A DNA stretch of 64,000 bases from Streptomonospora wellingtoniae. Lineage in GTDB: Bacteria > Actinomycetota > Actinomycetes > Streptosporangiales > Streptosporangiaceae. Positions within the stretch are counted from its first letter, which is position 1. Every line of letters begins with the position of its first letter. A program made the position numbers and the translations under genes. Below the pieces are notes generated by a model that was given only the letters and a program-made list of their open reading frames with translations, made no database searches and had not been told where the DNA came from. Below, piece after piece: positions 33,756 to 42,343 of this stretch. The stretch lies in NCBI RefSeq assembly GCF_031845375.1, contig NZ_JAVREK010000017.1, forward strand, positions 62,001-126,000. The letters are read 5' to 3'.

Positions 33756-34442
33756 GTGATCCGCGTCGTTCTGGCCGACGACGAGACGATGATCCGCGCC
33801 GGCATGCGGGCCATCCTCACCGCCGACCCCGGCATCGAGGTGGTCGGCGAGGCCGCCGACGGCGCCGAGGCGATCGGCCTGGTAGGCGAGCACCGCCCCG
33901 ACATCGCCCTGCTCGACGTGCAGATGCCCGGCACCGGCGGCCTGGCGGCCACCGCGGCCATCACGGCGGACCACCCCGGCACCGCGGTGGTCATCCTCAC
34001 CACCTTCTCGGAGGACGCCTACATCGCGCGGGCGCTCAGCGGCGGCGCCAGCGGGTTCGTGCTCAAGACCGGCGACCCGCGGGACCTGGTCGCCGGGCTG
34101 CACGCCGTGGCCAAGGGCGGCGCCTACCTGTCGCCGGAGATCGCCCGGCGGCTGATCGCCGAGCTGGGCGCCGTGGGCACCGCCGGGCGCATGTCGCGCG
34201 GCGCCGCCGCCCGCGAGCGCATCGACCGCCTCACCGAGCGCGAGCGGGGCGTCCTCGCCCTCGTCGGCGAGGGCCTGTCCAACGAGGAGATCGCCGCCCG
34301 GCTGGGAATCGTGCCCGGCACCGTGAAGGTGCACGTCGGCTCCATCCTCACCCGCTTGGACGTGCGCAACCGGGTGCAGGCCGCGGTCCTCGCCTACGAG
34401 GCCGGGCTGGTGCGCGGCGGGCCGCCGTCCGCCGCCGGGTGA
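33756..34442 (+). CDS. NarL/FixJ-family response regulator (paralogue)
   Basis: The 228-residue protein has a receiver domain (ADDE at 7-10, Asp near 54 in IALLDVQMPGTGG, Thr in ILTTFSED, Lys in FVLKTGDP) and a LuxR-type DNA-binding domain (RLTERERGVLALVGEGLSN, VPGTVKVHVGSILTRLD). It is closely similar to the regulator at 29230. The GTG has GAGG eight bases upstream. TAGGCT near 33696 may be a promoter of its own in the 104-bp gap after the kinase gene. Confidence 0.93.
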   Translation: MIRVVLADDETMIRAGMRAILTADPGIEVVGEAADGAEAIGLVGEHRPDIALLDVQMPGTGGLAATAAITADHPGTAVVILTTFSEDAYIARALSGGASGFVLKTGDPRDLVAGLHAVAKGGAYLSPEIARRLIAELGAVGTAGRMSRGAAARERIDRLTERERGVLALVGEGLSNEEIAARLGIVPGTVKVHVGSILTRLDVRNRVQAAVLAYEAGLVRGGPPSAAG

Positions 34443-34558
34443 GCACCCGGCCCGCCGGACGCGGCGGTGCGCCCGCTCCCGCCCTATGCAGAAAGGGGTA
34501 GGGGACGGCCGACCTCCGGTCCATGCGGCCGCCGCGGCAGCGCGGCGAGGATTCCGGC

Positions 34559-35842
34559 ATGCCGATTACACGATTCTCACCGACCCGCCGCCGTACGGTC
34601 GCCTACACCGCTGCGGCCGCCGTCATCGCCGCGGGGTGCGCGGTACCCGCCACCGTCGCGGCCGTCGCCTCCCCCGGCCCGATCCGCCTCCACCCGCCCG
34701 AGCCCACCGGTCCGCACGCTGTGGGCCGGGCCGACCTGCACCTGGTCGACGAGAGCCGGGGCCACCCCTGGGTCGAGGGTGCCAAGCAGCGGGACCTCAT
34801 GGTGTCGGTCTGGTACCCGGCCGAGGACTCCGGGGGCGAACCGCCCCCCTACATGCCCGCGGCCGTCGCCGGCGTCCTGTCCGGAGAGCTGGAGCAGCTG
34901 GGCGTGTCCCGCGACGCGGTGGACGTCGCCGGCACGACGACCGACGCGCGCGCCGGCGCCGACGTGGCCGACGATGCCGAGGACCTCCCCGTCCTGCTCT
35001 ACTCCCACGGGTTCAACCAGTCCCGCCACCAGGCGACCGCGCAGCTGGAGGAGCTGGCCTCCCAGGGCTACGCGGTGGTCGCCATGGACCACCCCTACGA
35101 GTCCTCGGCGGTGGAACTGCCCGGCGGCCGCGTCATCCGCGACGCCATACCCGAGGCCGGAGCCGACACCATGCGGACGGCGGTCGCCACACGGGTCGCC
35201 GACACCCGCTTCGTGCTGGACGCCGTCGAGGAGATCGCCGGCGGGGGCGACCCCGCCGAGGGCGGGCAGCCGCTGCCGGACGGGCTGGGGGCGGCTCTGG
35301 ACCCGTCGTCGGTCGCCATGTTCGGGCACTCCGCCGGCGGGCTCACCGCCGCCGAGGCGATGCTCGTCGACGACCGGATCGACGCGGGTGTGAACCTGGA
35401 CGGCAGCATCGCTTACCACGTCGGCGACGAGGAGTGGGCCGACGCGACCCTCCAGGGAGCCGAGCGGCCGTTCATGATCTTCAGCGGCGGCCTCTCCGGC
35501 GGCAGCGGCGACCCGCACACCAGCGAGTACTCGCCGGACTGGCGGATGTTCCGCGCGGCCTCCACCGGCCCGTTCCTGGAGCTGCACATGCCCGACGCCG
35601 AGCACATGAGCTTCATCGACACCCAGTGGATGACCGCGCAGATCGAGGAGGGCCTGGACCCCGACGGCCGCGCATGGGAGGACGGCGTCGAGTCGGCGGT
35701 GGGCACCGTCGGCGCCCGCCCGAGCATCGCCGCCCAGCGCGCCTACCTCACCGCGTACTTCGACGAGCACCTGCGGGGCCGGGAGCGGCCGCTGCTCGAC
35801 GGCCCCTCCGCCGAGTACCCGGAGGTCGAGTTCGTCGAGTGA
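34559..35842 (+). CDS. Secreted or membrane-attached alpha/beta hydrolase (PAF-acetylhydrolase-like lipase)
   Basis: The 427-residue protein has an N-terminal signal with a twin-Arg-like TRRRTVAYTAAAA stretch and a possible lipobox ending AAGC. The hydrolase domain shows PVLLYSHGFNQSRHQA (oxyanion loop), MDHPYESSAVELP, the nucleophile elbow FGHSAGGLTA, and a late His in DAEHMSF. This pattern fits the platelet-activating-factor acetylhydrolase/dienelactone-type group, so an ester bond is the likely target. The ATG at 34559 has GAGG eight bases upstream. An in-frame ATG at 34523 would put extra residues before the signal. Confidence 0.85.
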   Translation: MPITRFSPTRRRTVAYTAAAAVIAAGCAVPATVAAVASPGPIRLHPPEPTGPHAVGRADLHLVDESRGHPWVEGAKQRDLMVSVWYPAEDSGGEPPPYMPAAVAGVLSGELEQLGVSRDAVDVAGTTTDARAGADVADDAEDLPVLLYSHGFNQSRHQATAQLEELASQGYAVVAMDHPYESSAVELPGGRVIRDAIPEAGADTMRTAVATRVADTRFVLDAVEEIAGGGDPAEGGQPLPDGLGAALDPSSVAMFGHSAGGLTAAEAMLVDDRIDAGVNLDGSIAYHVGDEEWADATLQGAERPFMIFSGGLSGGSGDPHTSEYSPDWRMFRAASTGPFLELHMPDAEHMSFIDTQWMTAQIEEGLDPDGRAWEDGVESAVGTVGARPSIAAQRAYLTAYFDEHLRGRERPLLDGPSAEYPEVEFVE

Positions 35843-35862
35843 GCGGCGGACCTTCGCACGGA

Positions 35863-35904
35863 GCGCGCGGCCGCGGCCCGGAACCCCGGGCCGCGGCCGC
35901 GCGC
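35863..35904 (+). terminator. 19-bp perfect GC stem-loop
   Basis: The arms at 35863-35881 and 35886-35904 (starting GCGCGCGGCCGCGG) are perfectly complementary around the tetraloop AACC, 20 bases past the hydrolase stop. It is one of the strongest hairpins in the window. Confidence 0.8.
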
Positions 35905-36273
35905 CGCTGCGGAGCGGCGCCGTCAGGCGTCCCTACCTTGGTGATCGGGCTGAGCGAGCCATTCGCAGGGTCGGCTCATCCAGGGGTGCCGGGTGTGGCT
36001 TTCAGGCGTCTGCCGTGGCTGTGGCCTCCTGCGATTCGCCGCCCGGTACCCTACGGCGACTCGCACTCCGGGAAGGTGAGCGGCACCCTTCACCGCCCCA
36101 CTCGCCAGAGCCGACGCCTCCACGCGTCTCCTCCACCTTCGCGTTGATCAGGGTCCGATGCTGCGACGAAACCCGTCGCTGCTACGACTGAAAGCGCGCT
36201 GAAGGCGAACGGCACGGCCAAGCCGTCACGGCACTCGCACGCCGCAGGGTCGACGTCCTGTGGGCAAAGCCGC
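35905..36273. other. Intergenic stretch without a recognisable gene
   Basis: Base composition is less GC-biased than neighbouring genes. Short frames on the minus strand (for example 35923-36123 and 36090-36368) match nothing I know and lack good starts. It may be decayed sequence. Confidence 0.4.
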
Positions 36274-36310
36274 GTGACGGACGGTGCTGCGAACGCATAC
36301 CGTCCGTCAC
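36274..36310 (-). terminator. Stem-loop after the second ABC operon
   Basis: GTGACGGACGGT (36274-36285) pairs perfectly with ACCGTCCGTCAC (36299-36310), 20 bases past the permease stop at 36331. Confidence 0.7.
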
Positions 36311-36330
36311 GCCGACTGCTTGGCATCTCA

Positions 36331-37173
36331 TCAGGCGTCGCGGACGCGCAGTTCGGTATAGCCGACAATCAGGGCGGCGACGGCCCAGCCGATGACGGTG
36401 GCCAGGTTGACGGCGCCGTCGTGCGGCGCCGTGTAGAAGCCGGCGTCCCCGCCGGCGTAGACCTCGACGGCCGCCGTACCCGGCAGGTAGGCGGCGGCGT
36501 CGTTGAGCGCCTGCAAACCGCTGAGCTGCAGCACCAGGGGGATGCCGAGCAGCAGCAGGAACCCGGCGCCGATGGTGCCCGCCGTGCCGCGCATCGCCGT
36601 GCCCAGGCCCACGAACAGCACCGCCAGCAGAGCCATGCAGACTCCCGCTCCCAGCACCGTGGTCGCGGCGTATTCGGCCTCGAGCGGGGCGTAGGAGCCG
36701 ACGACGGTCCACAGCACGCCGATGCCCAGCGCGGTCGTCGCCGATCCCGCGGCGAAGGCCAGGCCGGCGGTGACGGCGGTGCGCGCCGCCAGGACCAGGC
36801 CGCGCCGGGGCACCGTCTGCAGGGTCGCGCCGATCGCGCGGGTGGAGTACTCGTTGGTGGCCGCGATCGCCGAAAGCGTCAGCACCACGAACTGCACCAG
36901 ATAGAACACGCCCTGGGAGGAGAGCTGAGCGTAGGAGAACTCGCTGGCGGCGACAGGGTCCTCCGCGAACCGCTCGGCCAGGGAGATCCCCATGAACAGC
37001 GAGAACGCGGCCATTACAGCGAACCCGAGGCCCACACACCACCACGTCGTGCGCAGCGTGGCGAGCTTGGTCCACTCCATGGCAAGGGCGCGGGCCAGGA
37101 CCCGCGACGTCCGCGGGGCGGCGTCCGGGGCCGCCGCGGCGGTTCGGGCGGAGAGGTCTGCGGTGGCGGTCAT
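36331..37173 (-). CDS. ABC-2 type transporter permease (second module)
   Basis: The 280-residue protein has a cytoplasmic N-terminus with RALAMEWTKLATLRTTWWCV and six membrane segments. It shares TNEYSTRAIGATLQTVPRR with the first permease (TGEYATGAMRTTLTTVPNR), so the two are paralogues. Its ATG overlaps the ATPase TGA (ATGA at 37170-37173). AAGGGAGC precedes the ATG. Substrate unknown. Confidence 0.88.
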   Translation of the reverse strand: MTATADLSARTAAAAPDAAPRTSRVLARALAMEWTKLATLRTTWWCVGLGFAVMAAFSLFMGISLAERFAEDPVAASEFSYAQLSSQGVFYLVQFVVLTLSAIAATNEYSTRAIGATLQTVPRRGLVLAARTAVTAGLAFAAGSATTALGIGVLWTVVGSYAPLEAEYAATTVLGAGVCMALLAVLFVGLGTAMRGTAGTIGAGFLLLLGIPLVLQLSGLQALNDAAAYLPGTAAVEVYAGGDAGFYTAPHDGAVNLATVIGWAVAALIVGYTELRVRDA

Positions 37174-38144
37174 ACTCGCTCCCTTGCGGCTGGTGCTGTT
37201 TCCGGGCGGGCGCCCGTTCCTCCGGTGCCGCCGGTGAACTCGGTCGCTGTCTCGGTGAGTTCGAGGTAGGCCTGCTCCAGCGACGCCTCCTCGCGGTAGA
37301 GGGTGTGCACTCGCGCTCCGGCGGCGTGCGCGGCGTCGCCGACCTCCTCGGGGGCGAGCCCGCGGACCCGCAGTTCTCCCTCGCGGCCGGACTCGACCTC
37401 CACCCCCTGGCCGGCCGCGCCGCCCGTCCGGACCAGCCGCGCCGCCAGCAGGCCGGCGTCGGGCGTGCGCACGGTGGTCGTCGTGTGCGACCACGCGGCG
37501 ATCACCTCGGCCATCGGCGCGTCGACCAGCAGCCGCCCGCCGCCGACGACCACCAGGTGGTCTGCCACCAGCTGCATCTCGCTCATCAGGTGGCTGGAGA
37601 CGAAGACGGTGCGGCCCTGGGCCGCGAGATCGCGCACCAGTCGGCGGACCCACAACACCCCGTCCATGTCCAGCCCGTTGACCGGCTCGTCGAAGACGAG
37701 GGCGGCGGGCTCGCCCAGCAGCGCGGCGGCGATGCCCAGCCGCTGGCGCATGCCCAGCGAGAACCCGCCGATCCGCTTGCGGGCCACGTCGGCGAGCCCG
37801 ACCTCCTCCAGCACCTCGGCCACGCGCGTGCGCGACACGCCGCCGCCGCGCGCGAGCGCGAGCAGGTGCGCGCGGGCGCTGCGCCCGGGATGGACGGCCG
37901 AGGCGTCCAGCAGCGCACCGACCTCGCGCGTCGGTTCGGGGATCTCGGTGTAGGGGCGGCCGCCGACCAGGGCGGTGCCCGAGGTCGGCCGGTCCAGCCC
38001 CAGCAGGACCCGCATCGTGGTCGACTTGCCCGCCCCGTTGGGGCCGAGAAAGCCGGTCACGCGTCCGTGCGGGACCTCGAAGGTGAGGTCGTCCACGGCG
38101 GTGGTCTCGCCGTAGCGTTTCGTCAGATGGCGTACTGTCAGCAC
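37170..38144 (-). CDS. ABC transporter ATP-binding protein (second module)
   Basis: The 324-residue protein has Walker A GPNGAGKSTTMRVLL, signature FSLGMRQRLGIAAALL, Walker B LVFDEPVNGLDMDG and switch His in VSSHLMSEMQ, plus a C-terminal accessory domain. It is clearly paralogous to the ATPase at 30836. The GTG at 38144 (VLTVRHLTKRYGE) is chosen because the beta strand begins there. A -10 box sits 35 bases upstream, the same layout as in the first module. Confidence 0.93.
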   Translation of the reverse strand: MLTVRHLTKRYGETTAVDDLTFEVPHGRVTGFLGPNGAGKSTTMRVLLGLDRPTSGTALVGGRPYTEIPEPTREVGALLDASAVHPGRSARAHLLALARGGGVSRTRVAEVLEEVGLADVARKRIGGFSLGMRQRLGIAAALLGEPAALVFDEPVNGLDMDGVLWVRRLVRDLAAQGRTVFVSSHLMSEMQLVADHLVVVGGGRLLVDAPMAEVIAAWSHTTTTVRTPDAGLLAARLVRTGGAAGQGVEVESGREGELRVRGLAPEEVGDAAHAAGARVHTLYREEASLEQAYLELTETATEFTGGTGGTGARPETAPAARERV

Positions 38145-38178
38145 TTGCGCGCCTCTCGTCGTCGTTGTGCGACAAGCG

Positions 38179-38184
38179 ACGCTA
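38179..38184 (-). promoter_or_regulatory. -10 box for the second ABC operon
   Basis: Minus-strand TAGCGT lies 34 bases upstream of the GTG at 38144. Confidence 0.4.
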
Positions 38185-38284
38185 CGGACGGGCGTTGCGC
38201 AGCACATCGGTTGTTCGTCGCCGCGGGGCTATGCCCTTGGTCATAGCCCCTGCTGGTTCGGCGACCCCAGCGCTCAGCGGCGCG

Positions 38285-38494
38285 CCCGCCGGCGTCGGCG
38301 CGCTGTTCGACGGGGCCGTGCATGCGGTGCAGATCGATGGCGGTGTTGACCAGCGCGATGTGCGAGAGCGCCTGCGGGTAGTTGCCGACGAGCAGGCCGG
38401 AGGAGGCGTCGTACTCCTCCGACAGCAGCCCCACGTCGTTGCACAGGCCCAGCAGCTTCTCGAACAGCTCGCGGCCCTCCTCCACCCGGCCAGC
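38285..38494 (-). pseudogene. C-terminal remnant of a GH15 (glucoamylase/trehalase-like) gene
   Basis: About 70 residues match the C-terminus of bacterial glycoside hydrolase 15 proteins: EEGRELFEKLLGLCNDVGLL, then SEEYDASSGLLVGNYPQALS and HIALVNTAIDLHR. The several hundred residues upstream that carry the catalytic acids are absent, since the sequence before 38494 has no homology in any frame. The remnant lies in a 680-bp gap between the ABC operon and nuoA. Nothing else gene-like was seen in that gap. Confidence 0.75.
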
Positions 38495-38824
38495 GCACCA
38501 CCTGGTCGCGGTACTCACCGACACCCGAAGCCGGCGGCGTCGGGATCCCCCCGCCTTGGCGCGGGCGTACACGGCGTCTCTGCTGCACGGGAGCGGCCGC
38601 GGCGCACTGCGCTGTCCGCGGCGGGCGACCGCCCGCGCCGGATCGGCGTGTCATCGGGGGATCGTGTGCGGAGCGGGGCACGATCGGGGGGATAACCGGC
38701 GCCCGCTGCGGATAGGGGCGCTTGCGGCGCCGGGCACGGTGCTTCGGAGCCGCGTGCGCGCCGCGGACCCCTCGCGCCGGCGGGGCCGGTGCGCACGCCG
38801 AGACGGACGGGAGGTGCGAACCGG

Positions 38825-39172
38825 GTGGATTCCTTCTGGCCCGCGCTTGCGCTGCTCGGTGTCTCGGTCGCCGGCGTCCTCGGCGTGTACGGCGCCGCCG
38901 CGCTGGTCCGCGGCGGCGGACCGCTGGAGCGCGAACCGTACATGGGAGGCGGCGCCGTCACCGAGCACGCCGTGTCGCGGTTCCACGTCCGCTGGTACGC
39001 GGTGACGCTGCTCTTCCTCGCCTTCGACATGGAGATGGTCTTCATGTACCCGTGGGTGCTCGTCGTGGCGGAGAAGGGCGTGCACGTGGTCGTGGAGATG
39101 TTCGCCTTCCTGGCGGTGCTGCTCGCCGCTGTCGTCTACGCCTGGCGGGAGGGGGCCTTCCGGTGGAGCTGA
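38825..39172 (+). CDS. nuoA: NADH-quinone oxidoreductase subunit A-like protein
   Basis: The 115-residue protein has three membrane helices (about 5-28, 57-80, 86-107). The hallmark RWYAVTLLFLAFDMEMVFMY is well conserved, and the ER-EPYMGGG loop precedes it. NuoA sits at the junction of membrane arm and quinone site in complex I. The GTG at 38825 has GGGAGG eight bases upstream. It is the first gene of an eight-gene operon that lacks the NADH module, so it belongs to an alternative complex rather than to the main nuoA-N cluster. Confidence 0.93.
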   Translation: MDSFWPALALLGVSVAGVLGVYGAAALVRGGGPLEREPYMGGGAVTEHAVSRFHVRWYAVTLLFLAFDMEMVFMYPWVLVVAEKGVHVVVEMFAFLAVLLAAVVYAWREGAFRWS

Positions 39173-40524
39173 CGGCGGGCACGAGCCGCGGAAACCCAGG
39201 CGCGGGCGGGTTCGCGCAGTGGCTGGCGCGCTTCGCGGCGCAGCGGCCGCTGCTGGTGACCGCGGTCGGCGGCACCGGATGCCGCCTGGCCGTGGAGCGG
39301 GTCATGCGCGAACGCGGCCTGCGCGGCGCGCTGGCCCCCAGCGAGGCCGACACGCTGTTGGAGTGCGGCCCCCCGGGCACGGCGGCCGACGGGGCAGCCG
39401 AGCGGGTCTGGGACCAGATGGGCGAGCCGCGCGCCCGAGTCCGGGTGAGGGCGGCCGACGAAGCCGCGGACCGGATCGACGAGGCCCGCGCGGCGCTGCT
39501 CGACCTTCCCGCCCAGCGCCGCGCGGCGAGGCGCCGGCTCGGTGCGGACCGCGCCGAAGCGCATGCTGACCAGCACGACCAGCACGAGCGCTGCCAAGGC
39601 GACCAGCACGCCCCGGGCGGACACGGCGGACACGGCGGTGGCAAGCTTCCCGGCGGGATGGAGATGGCCGATCGCGGGGACGACCGCGACGGGCTGAAGC
39701 TGGACCGGCTGCACATCGCCGTCGGCCCCGCCCAGTCCGACTGGCCCGCCGGGCTGGTGGCGGAGCTGACCGTGCAGGGCGACGTGGTGCAGGAGGCCCG
39801 GCTGCACACCCATGCGCACGCCCCCGGAGGCGCGGCGGTCTTCTGGGACCACACAGCACGCGAGGTCCTCGACCCGGCGGCCGTGCGGTTCCGCGCCGCC
39901 GCTGCCGCCGACTCCCTCCAGCGGTTCCTCGCCGTCGCCGGCTGGCCCTCGGCGGCGGCGACCGGACGGCTCCTGCGCGATCATCTGCTTGCCCCCGAGG
40001 AGGTCGTGACCGGTCGGCTGCGGTTCACGCGGTGGCTGCGCCGGGTGCGGTCCTCGCGGACGCTGCGATGGTCGGTACGCGGCCTCGGTCGCGCTCCCGA
40101 CCGCCTGCCCGACGCCCCCTCCGGGAGTCTTCCAGCCGTCGGAGGGGACGGCGGCGTCCACCCCGCCTCCGGCTTCCTCACCCGCGGCTCCCCGCTCCCG
40201 ACCCGCCTGCGCGGCGACGTGGCCGAGCGCATCCGGCACTGGTTCGACGACATCGCCGCCGTGGTCATGCCGGACACATCCGACACCTTCCTCGCGCCGC
40301 CGATCCAGCGGGAACCCGGTGGTCCGCCCTCGGGCGGCCCGCTCTCCGCGCCCCCGTTGCCGCCGCTGGGCCGGGAGCGCGCCGACTGCGCACTGGCCGC
40401 CACAGCGGTGCTGCCCGGCATGCTCGTCGGCGTGGACCTGGCAGCGGCGCGGCTCGTGGTCGCGTCGTTCGACCCCGACATGGAGGCGCTCGCCGCCTAC
40501 GGGGGTGAGACCGGGCATGGGTGA
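39163..40524 (+). CDS. Degenerate NuoB-like subunit of the alternative complex I, with His-rich stretch
   Basis: The 453-residue protein has an N-terminal part (about 20-115, RPLLVTAVGGTGCRLAVERV and EADTLLECGPPG, then VWDQMGEP) that follows the NuoB fold order. Only one Cys is present where NuoB has a Cys pair, and the other ligands are missing, so cluster N2 cannot form in the usual way. Residues 134-157 are His-rich (HADQHDQHERCQGDQH, GGHGGHGGG), a likely metal-binding loop. After LKLDRLHIAVGPAQSDWPAG a mainly helical region follows that may stand in for NuoC/D. It starts inside nuoA (GTG at 39163) and overlaps nuoH. No transmembrane helix is visible. Confidence 0.65.
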   Translation: MELTAGTSRGNPGAGGFAQWLARFAAQRPLLVTAVGGTGCRLAVERVMRERGLRGALAPSEADTLLECGPPGTAADGAAERVWDQMGEPRARVRVRAADEAADRIDEARAALLDLPAQRRAARRRLGADRAEAHADQHDQHERCQGDQHAPGGHGGHGGGKLPGGMEMADRGDDRDGLKLDRLHIAVGPAQSDWPAGLVAELTVQGDVVQEARLHTHAHAPGGAAVFWDHTAREVLDPAAVRFRAAAAADSLQRFLAVAGWPSAAATGRLLRDHLLAPEEVVTGRLRFTRWLRRVRSSRTLRWSVRGLGRAPDRLPDAPSGSLPAVGGDGGVHPASGFLTRGSPLPTRLRGDVAERIRHWFDDIAAVVMPDTSDTFLAPPIQREPGGPPSGGPLSAPPLPPLGRERADCALAATAVLPGMLVGVDLAAARLVVASFDPDMEALAAYGGETGHG

Positions 40525-41458
40525 CACCGCCGGCGTCACGAACTGGTGGGGCCTCCTCGCCGCCCCCGCGCTGCTCGCCGCCCTGGCCTACGCCGCTGCC
40601 GCCGGCTCCGCCGCGCTGAACCTGCGCGCCTCCGGAGGTTCGGCCTCCCTCGCCCTGGCCGCGCCCGCCCGCGAGGCGGCCGGACTGCTGCTGCGCCGCC
40701 CGCGCACCGTCCCCGGCGCCGACACGCTGCTGTGGCGCGCGGGGATCGCGACGGTGCCCGTCGCGGCGGTGATGGCGGTGCTCGTCGTCCCGCTCGGTGG
40801 CCCGGCCATCGCCGACCTGTCCATCGGCGTCGTGTGGTTCAACGCCATGGAGGTCCTGCTGTGGGGCGGAATGTGGCTGGCCGGCTGGGGCGCGAACTCG
40901 GTCTGGGGACTGGTCGGGGGCTACCGGTACCTCGCTCAGGGGCTCGCCCACGAACTGCCGCACATGTTCGCGCTGACCACCGCGGCGCTCGGCGCCGGCT
41001 CGCTGCGCGTGAGCGACATCGCCGCAGCACAGCGGGACCTGTGGTTCGTGCTCGTGATGCCGGTCGCCTTCGCGGTGTACCTGGTCTCGGCTCTGGCGAT
41101 GTCGCTGCGCCCGCCGTTCGACCATCCCGCGGGTGCCGACGCCGCCGGCGGCGCGGCGGCCGAGCCCGCCGGGCCGGACCGGCTCGTGCTACTGGCCGGG
41201 CGCCACCTGATGCTGGCCGCCGCTGCGGCGATGGCGGTCCCGCTGTTCCTCGGCGGCGGGGCCGGCCCGCTGCTTCCGGGGTGGACGTGGTCGCTGTTCA
41301 AGACCGCCGCCGTGCTCGCCCTGCTGGTCTGGGCCGGCGGCCGGCTGCCGACGGTGCGCATGGAGCGGTTCGCCGAGGCGGGCTGGGTGGTGCTGCTTCC
41401 GCTGGTGCTGCTGCAGGCGCTGGCGGTCTCCGTCCTCGTCGTTGCGGGAGGAGTGTGA
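40517..41458 (+). CDS. nuoH: NADH-quinone oxidoreductase subunit H-like protein
   Basis: The 313-residue protein has eight predicted membrane helices and the NuoH order of segments, with GLVGGYRYLAQGLAHELPHM (like the G-x-LR-x-xAQxxxYE region) and SLRPPFDHPAGAD in place of the acidic ExxRxPFDLPE loop. The charged loop is therefore weakened compared with standard NuoH, fitting a complex with a changed quinone site. It overlaps the upstream gene by 8 bases, and nuoJ starts 6 bases downstream. Confidence 0.88.
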   Translation: MGDTAGVTNWWGLLAAPALLAALAYAAAAGSAALNLRASGGSASLALAAPAREAAGLLLRRPRTVPGADTLLWRAGIATVPVAAVMAVLVVPLGGPAIADLSIGVVWFNAMEVLLWGGMWLAGWGANSVWGLVGGYRYLAQGLAHELPHMFALTTAALGAGSLRVSDIAAAQRDLWFVLVMPVAFAVYLVSALAMSLRPPFDHPAGADAAGGAAAEPAGPDRLVLLAGRHLMLAAAAAMAVPLFLGGGAGPLLPGWTWSLFKTAAVLALLVWAGGRLPTVRMERFAEAGWVVLLPLVLLQALAVSVLVVAGGV

Positions 41459-41464
41459 TCGCGG

Positions 41465-42037
41465 ATGGCACAGGTGGCAGAGTGGACCGTCTTCGCCGTC
41501 TGCGCGGTGGCGGCGGTGGCCGCGGGCGCCGCCGTCTTCCGCGTCGACTCCATGGCGCGGGCCACCTTCGCGCTGCTGGCGTCGTTCGTCTTCACCGCCG
41601 TACCGGTGCTGCTGCTCGGACTCGCCTACCTCGGCGTGCTGATCGTGCTGATGATGACCATGGAGATGCTGGTCATGGCCGTCTTCATGATCATGTTCAT
41701 GATGAACCCGGCCGGGCTGGCGCCGATGTCGATGGTGCACAACACCAAGGGCGCCCTGGCCATCTCCGGTTCCGTGTTCTGCGCCCTGGGCGCCGGGATC
41801 CTGCTGGTTCCCTGGCCGCGCGCGCCCGCGCCCCCGCCGCCCGCCGACCCCGCACTGCAGCTCGGTCGGGCGATCACGGGCGACCACATGCTCGTGATGA
41901 TGGCGGCCGGTCTGGTGCTGTTCGCGACCATGGTCTCGGGGGTGGTGCTGGCCACCGACCGGGGCCGCTACGACCGCTTCGGCGACGACCTGCGCAGCGG
42001 CCCCGACGACCCGGTCCGAGGGGGTGTCGGCCGGTGA
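41465..42037 (+). CDS. nuoJ: NADH-quinone oxidoreductase subunit J-like protein
   Basis: The 190-residue protein has five membrane helices. The conserved region is GLAYLGVLIVLMMTMEMLVM followed by AVFMIMF, which includes the helix-3 segment of NuoJ. It is part of the proton-conducting membrane arm. Its TGA overlaps the GTG of nuoK (GTGA at 42034-42037). Confidence 0.9.
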   Translation: MAQVAEWTVFAVCAVAAVAAGAAVFRVDSMARATFALLASFVFTAVPVLLLGLAYLGVLIVLMMTMEMLVMAVFMIMFMMNPAGLAPMSMVHNTKGALAISGSVFCALGAGILLVPWPRAPAPPPPADPALQLGRAITGDHMLVMMAAGLVLFATMVSGVVLATDRGRYDRFGDDLRSGPDDPVRGGVGR

Positions 42038-42339
42038 CGCTCGAGGCGTTCCTGCTGCTCGCCGCCGCGCTCCTGGCGGTGGGGCTCTACGGCGCGCTGA
42101 GCCAGCAGTCCGTCGTCATGGTCATGATGGGCCTGGAGTTGATGGTCAACGCGGTGATGGTCGCCGGCGCCGCCGTCTGGTTCTTCTCCTCGCCGCAGCT
42201 GCCCGACGGCCAGGTGCTGGTGCTGGCGGCGATGGTCGCCATGGCCGTGGAGATGGCGATGGGCTTCGCGGTGACGATCGCGATCTTTCGCGCGCGCGAC
42301 GTGGACATGACCGACGCCGCCGACGACCTGCGAGGCTGA
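42034..42339 (+). CDS. nuoK: NADH-quinone oxidoreductase subunit K-like protein
   Basis: The 101-residue protein has three helices. Both conserved membrane glutamates of NuoK are present, in MMGLELMVNAVM and MVAMAVEMAMGFAV, so the proton path through this subunit looks intact. GTG start by coupling to nuoJ. nuoL begins 4 bases after the stop. Confidence 0.92.
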   Translation: MTLEAFLLLAAALLAVGLYGALSQQSVVMVMMGLELMVNAVMVAGAAVWFFSSPQLPDGQVLVLAAMVAMAVEMAMGFAVTIAIFRARDVDMTDAADDLRG

Positions 42340-42343
42340 GCCG

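Noticed and set aside
35923..36368. Short minus-strand ORFs in the gap after the lipase gene
   Set aside because: Their composition does not show the high third-position GC of real genes here, and no family pattern is seen.
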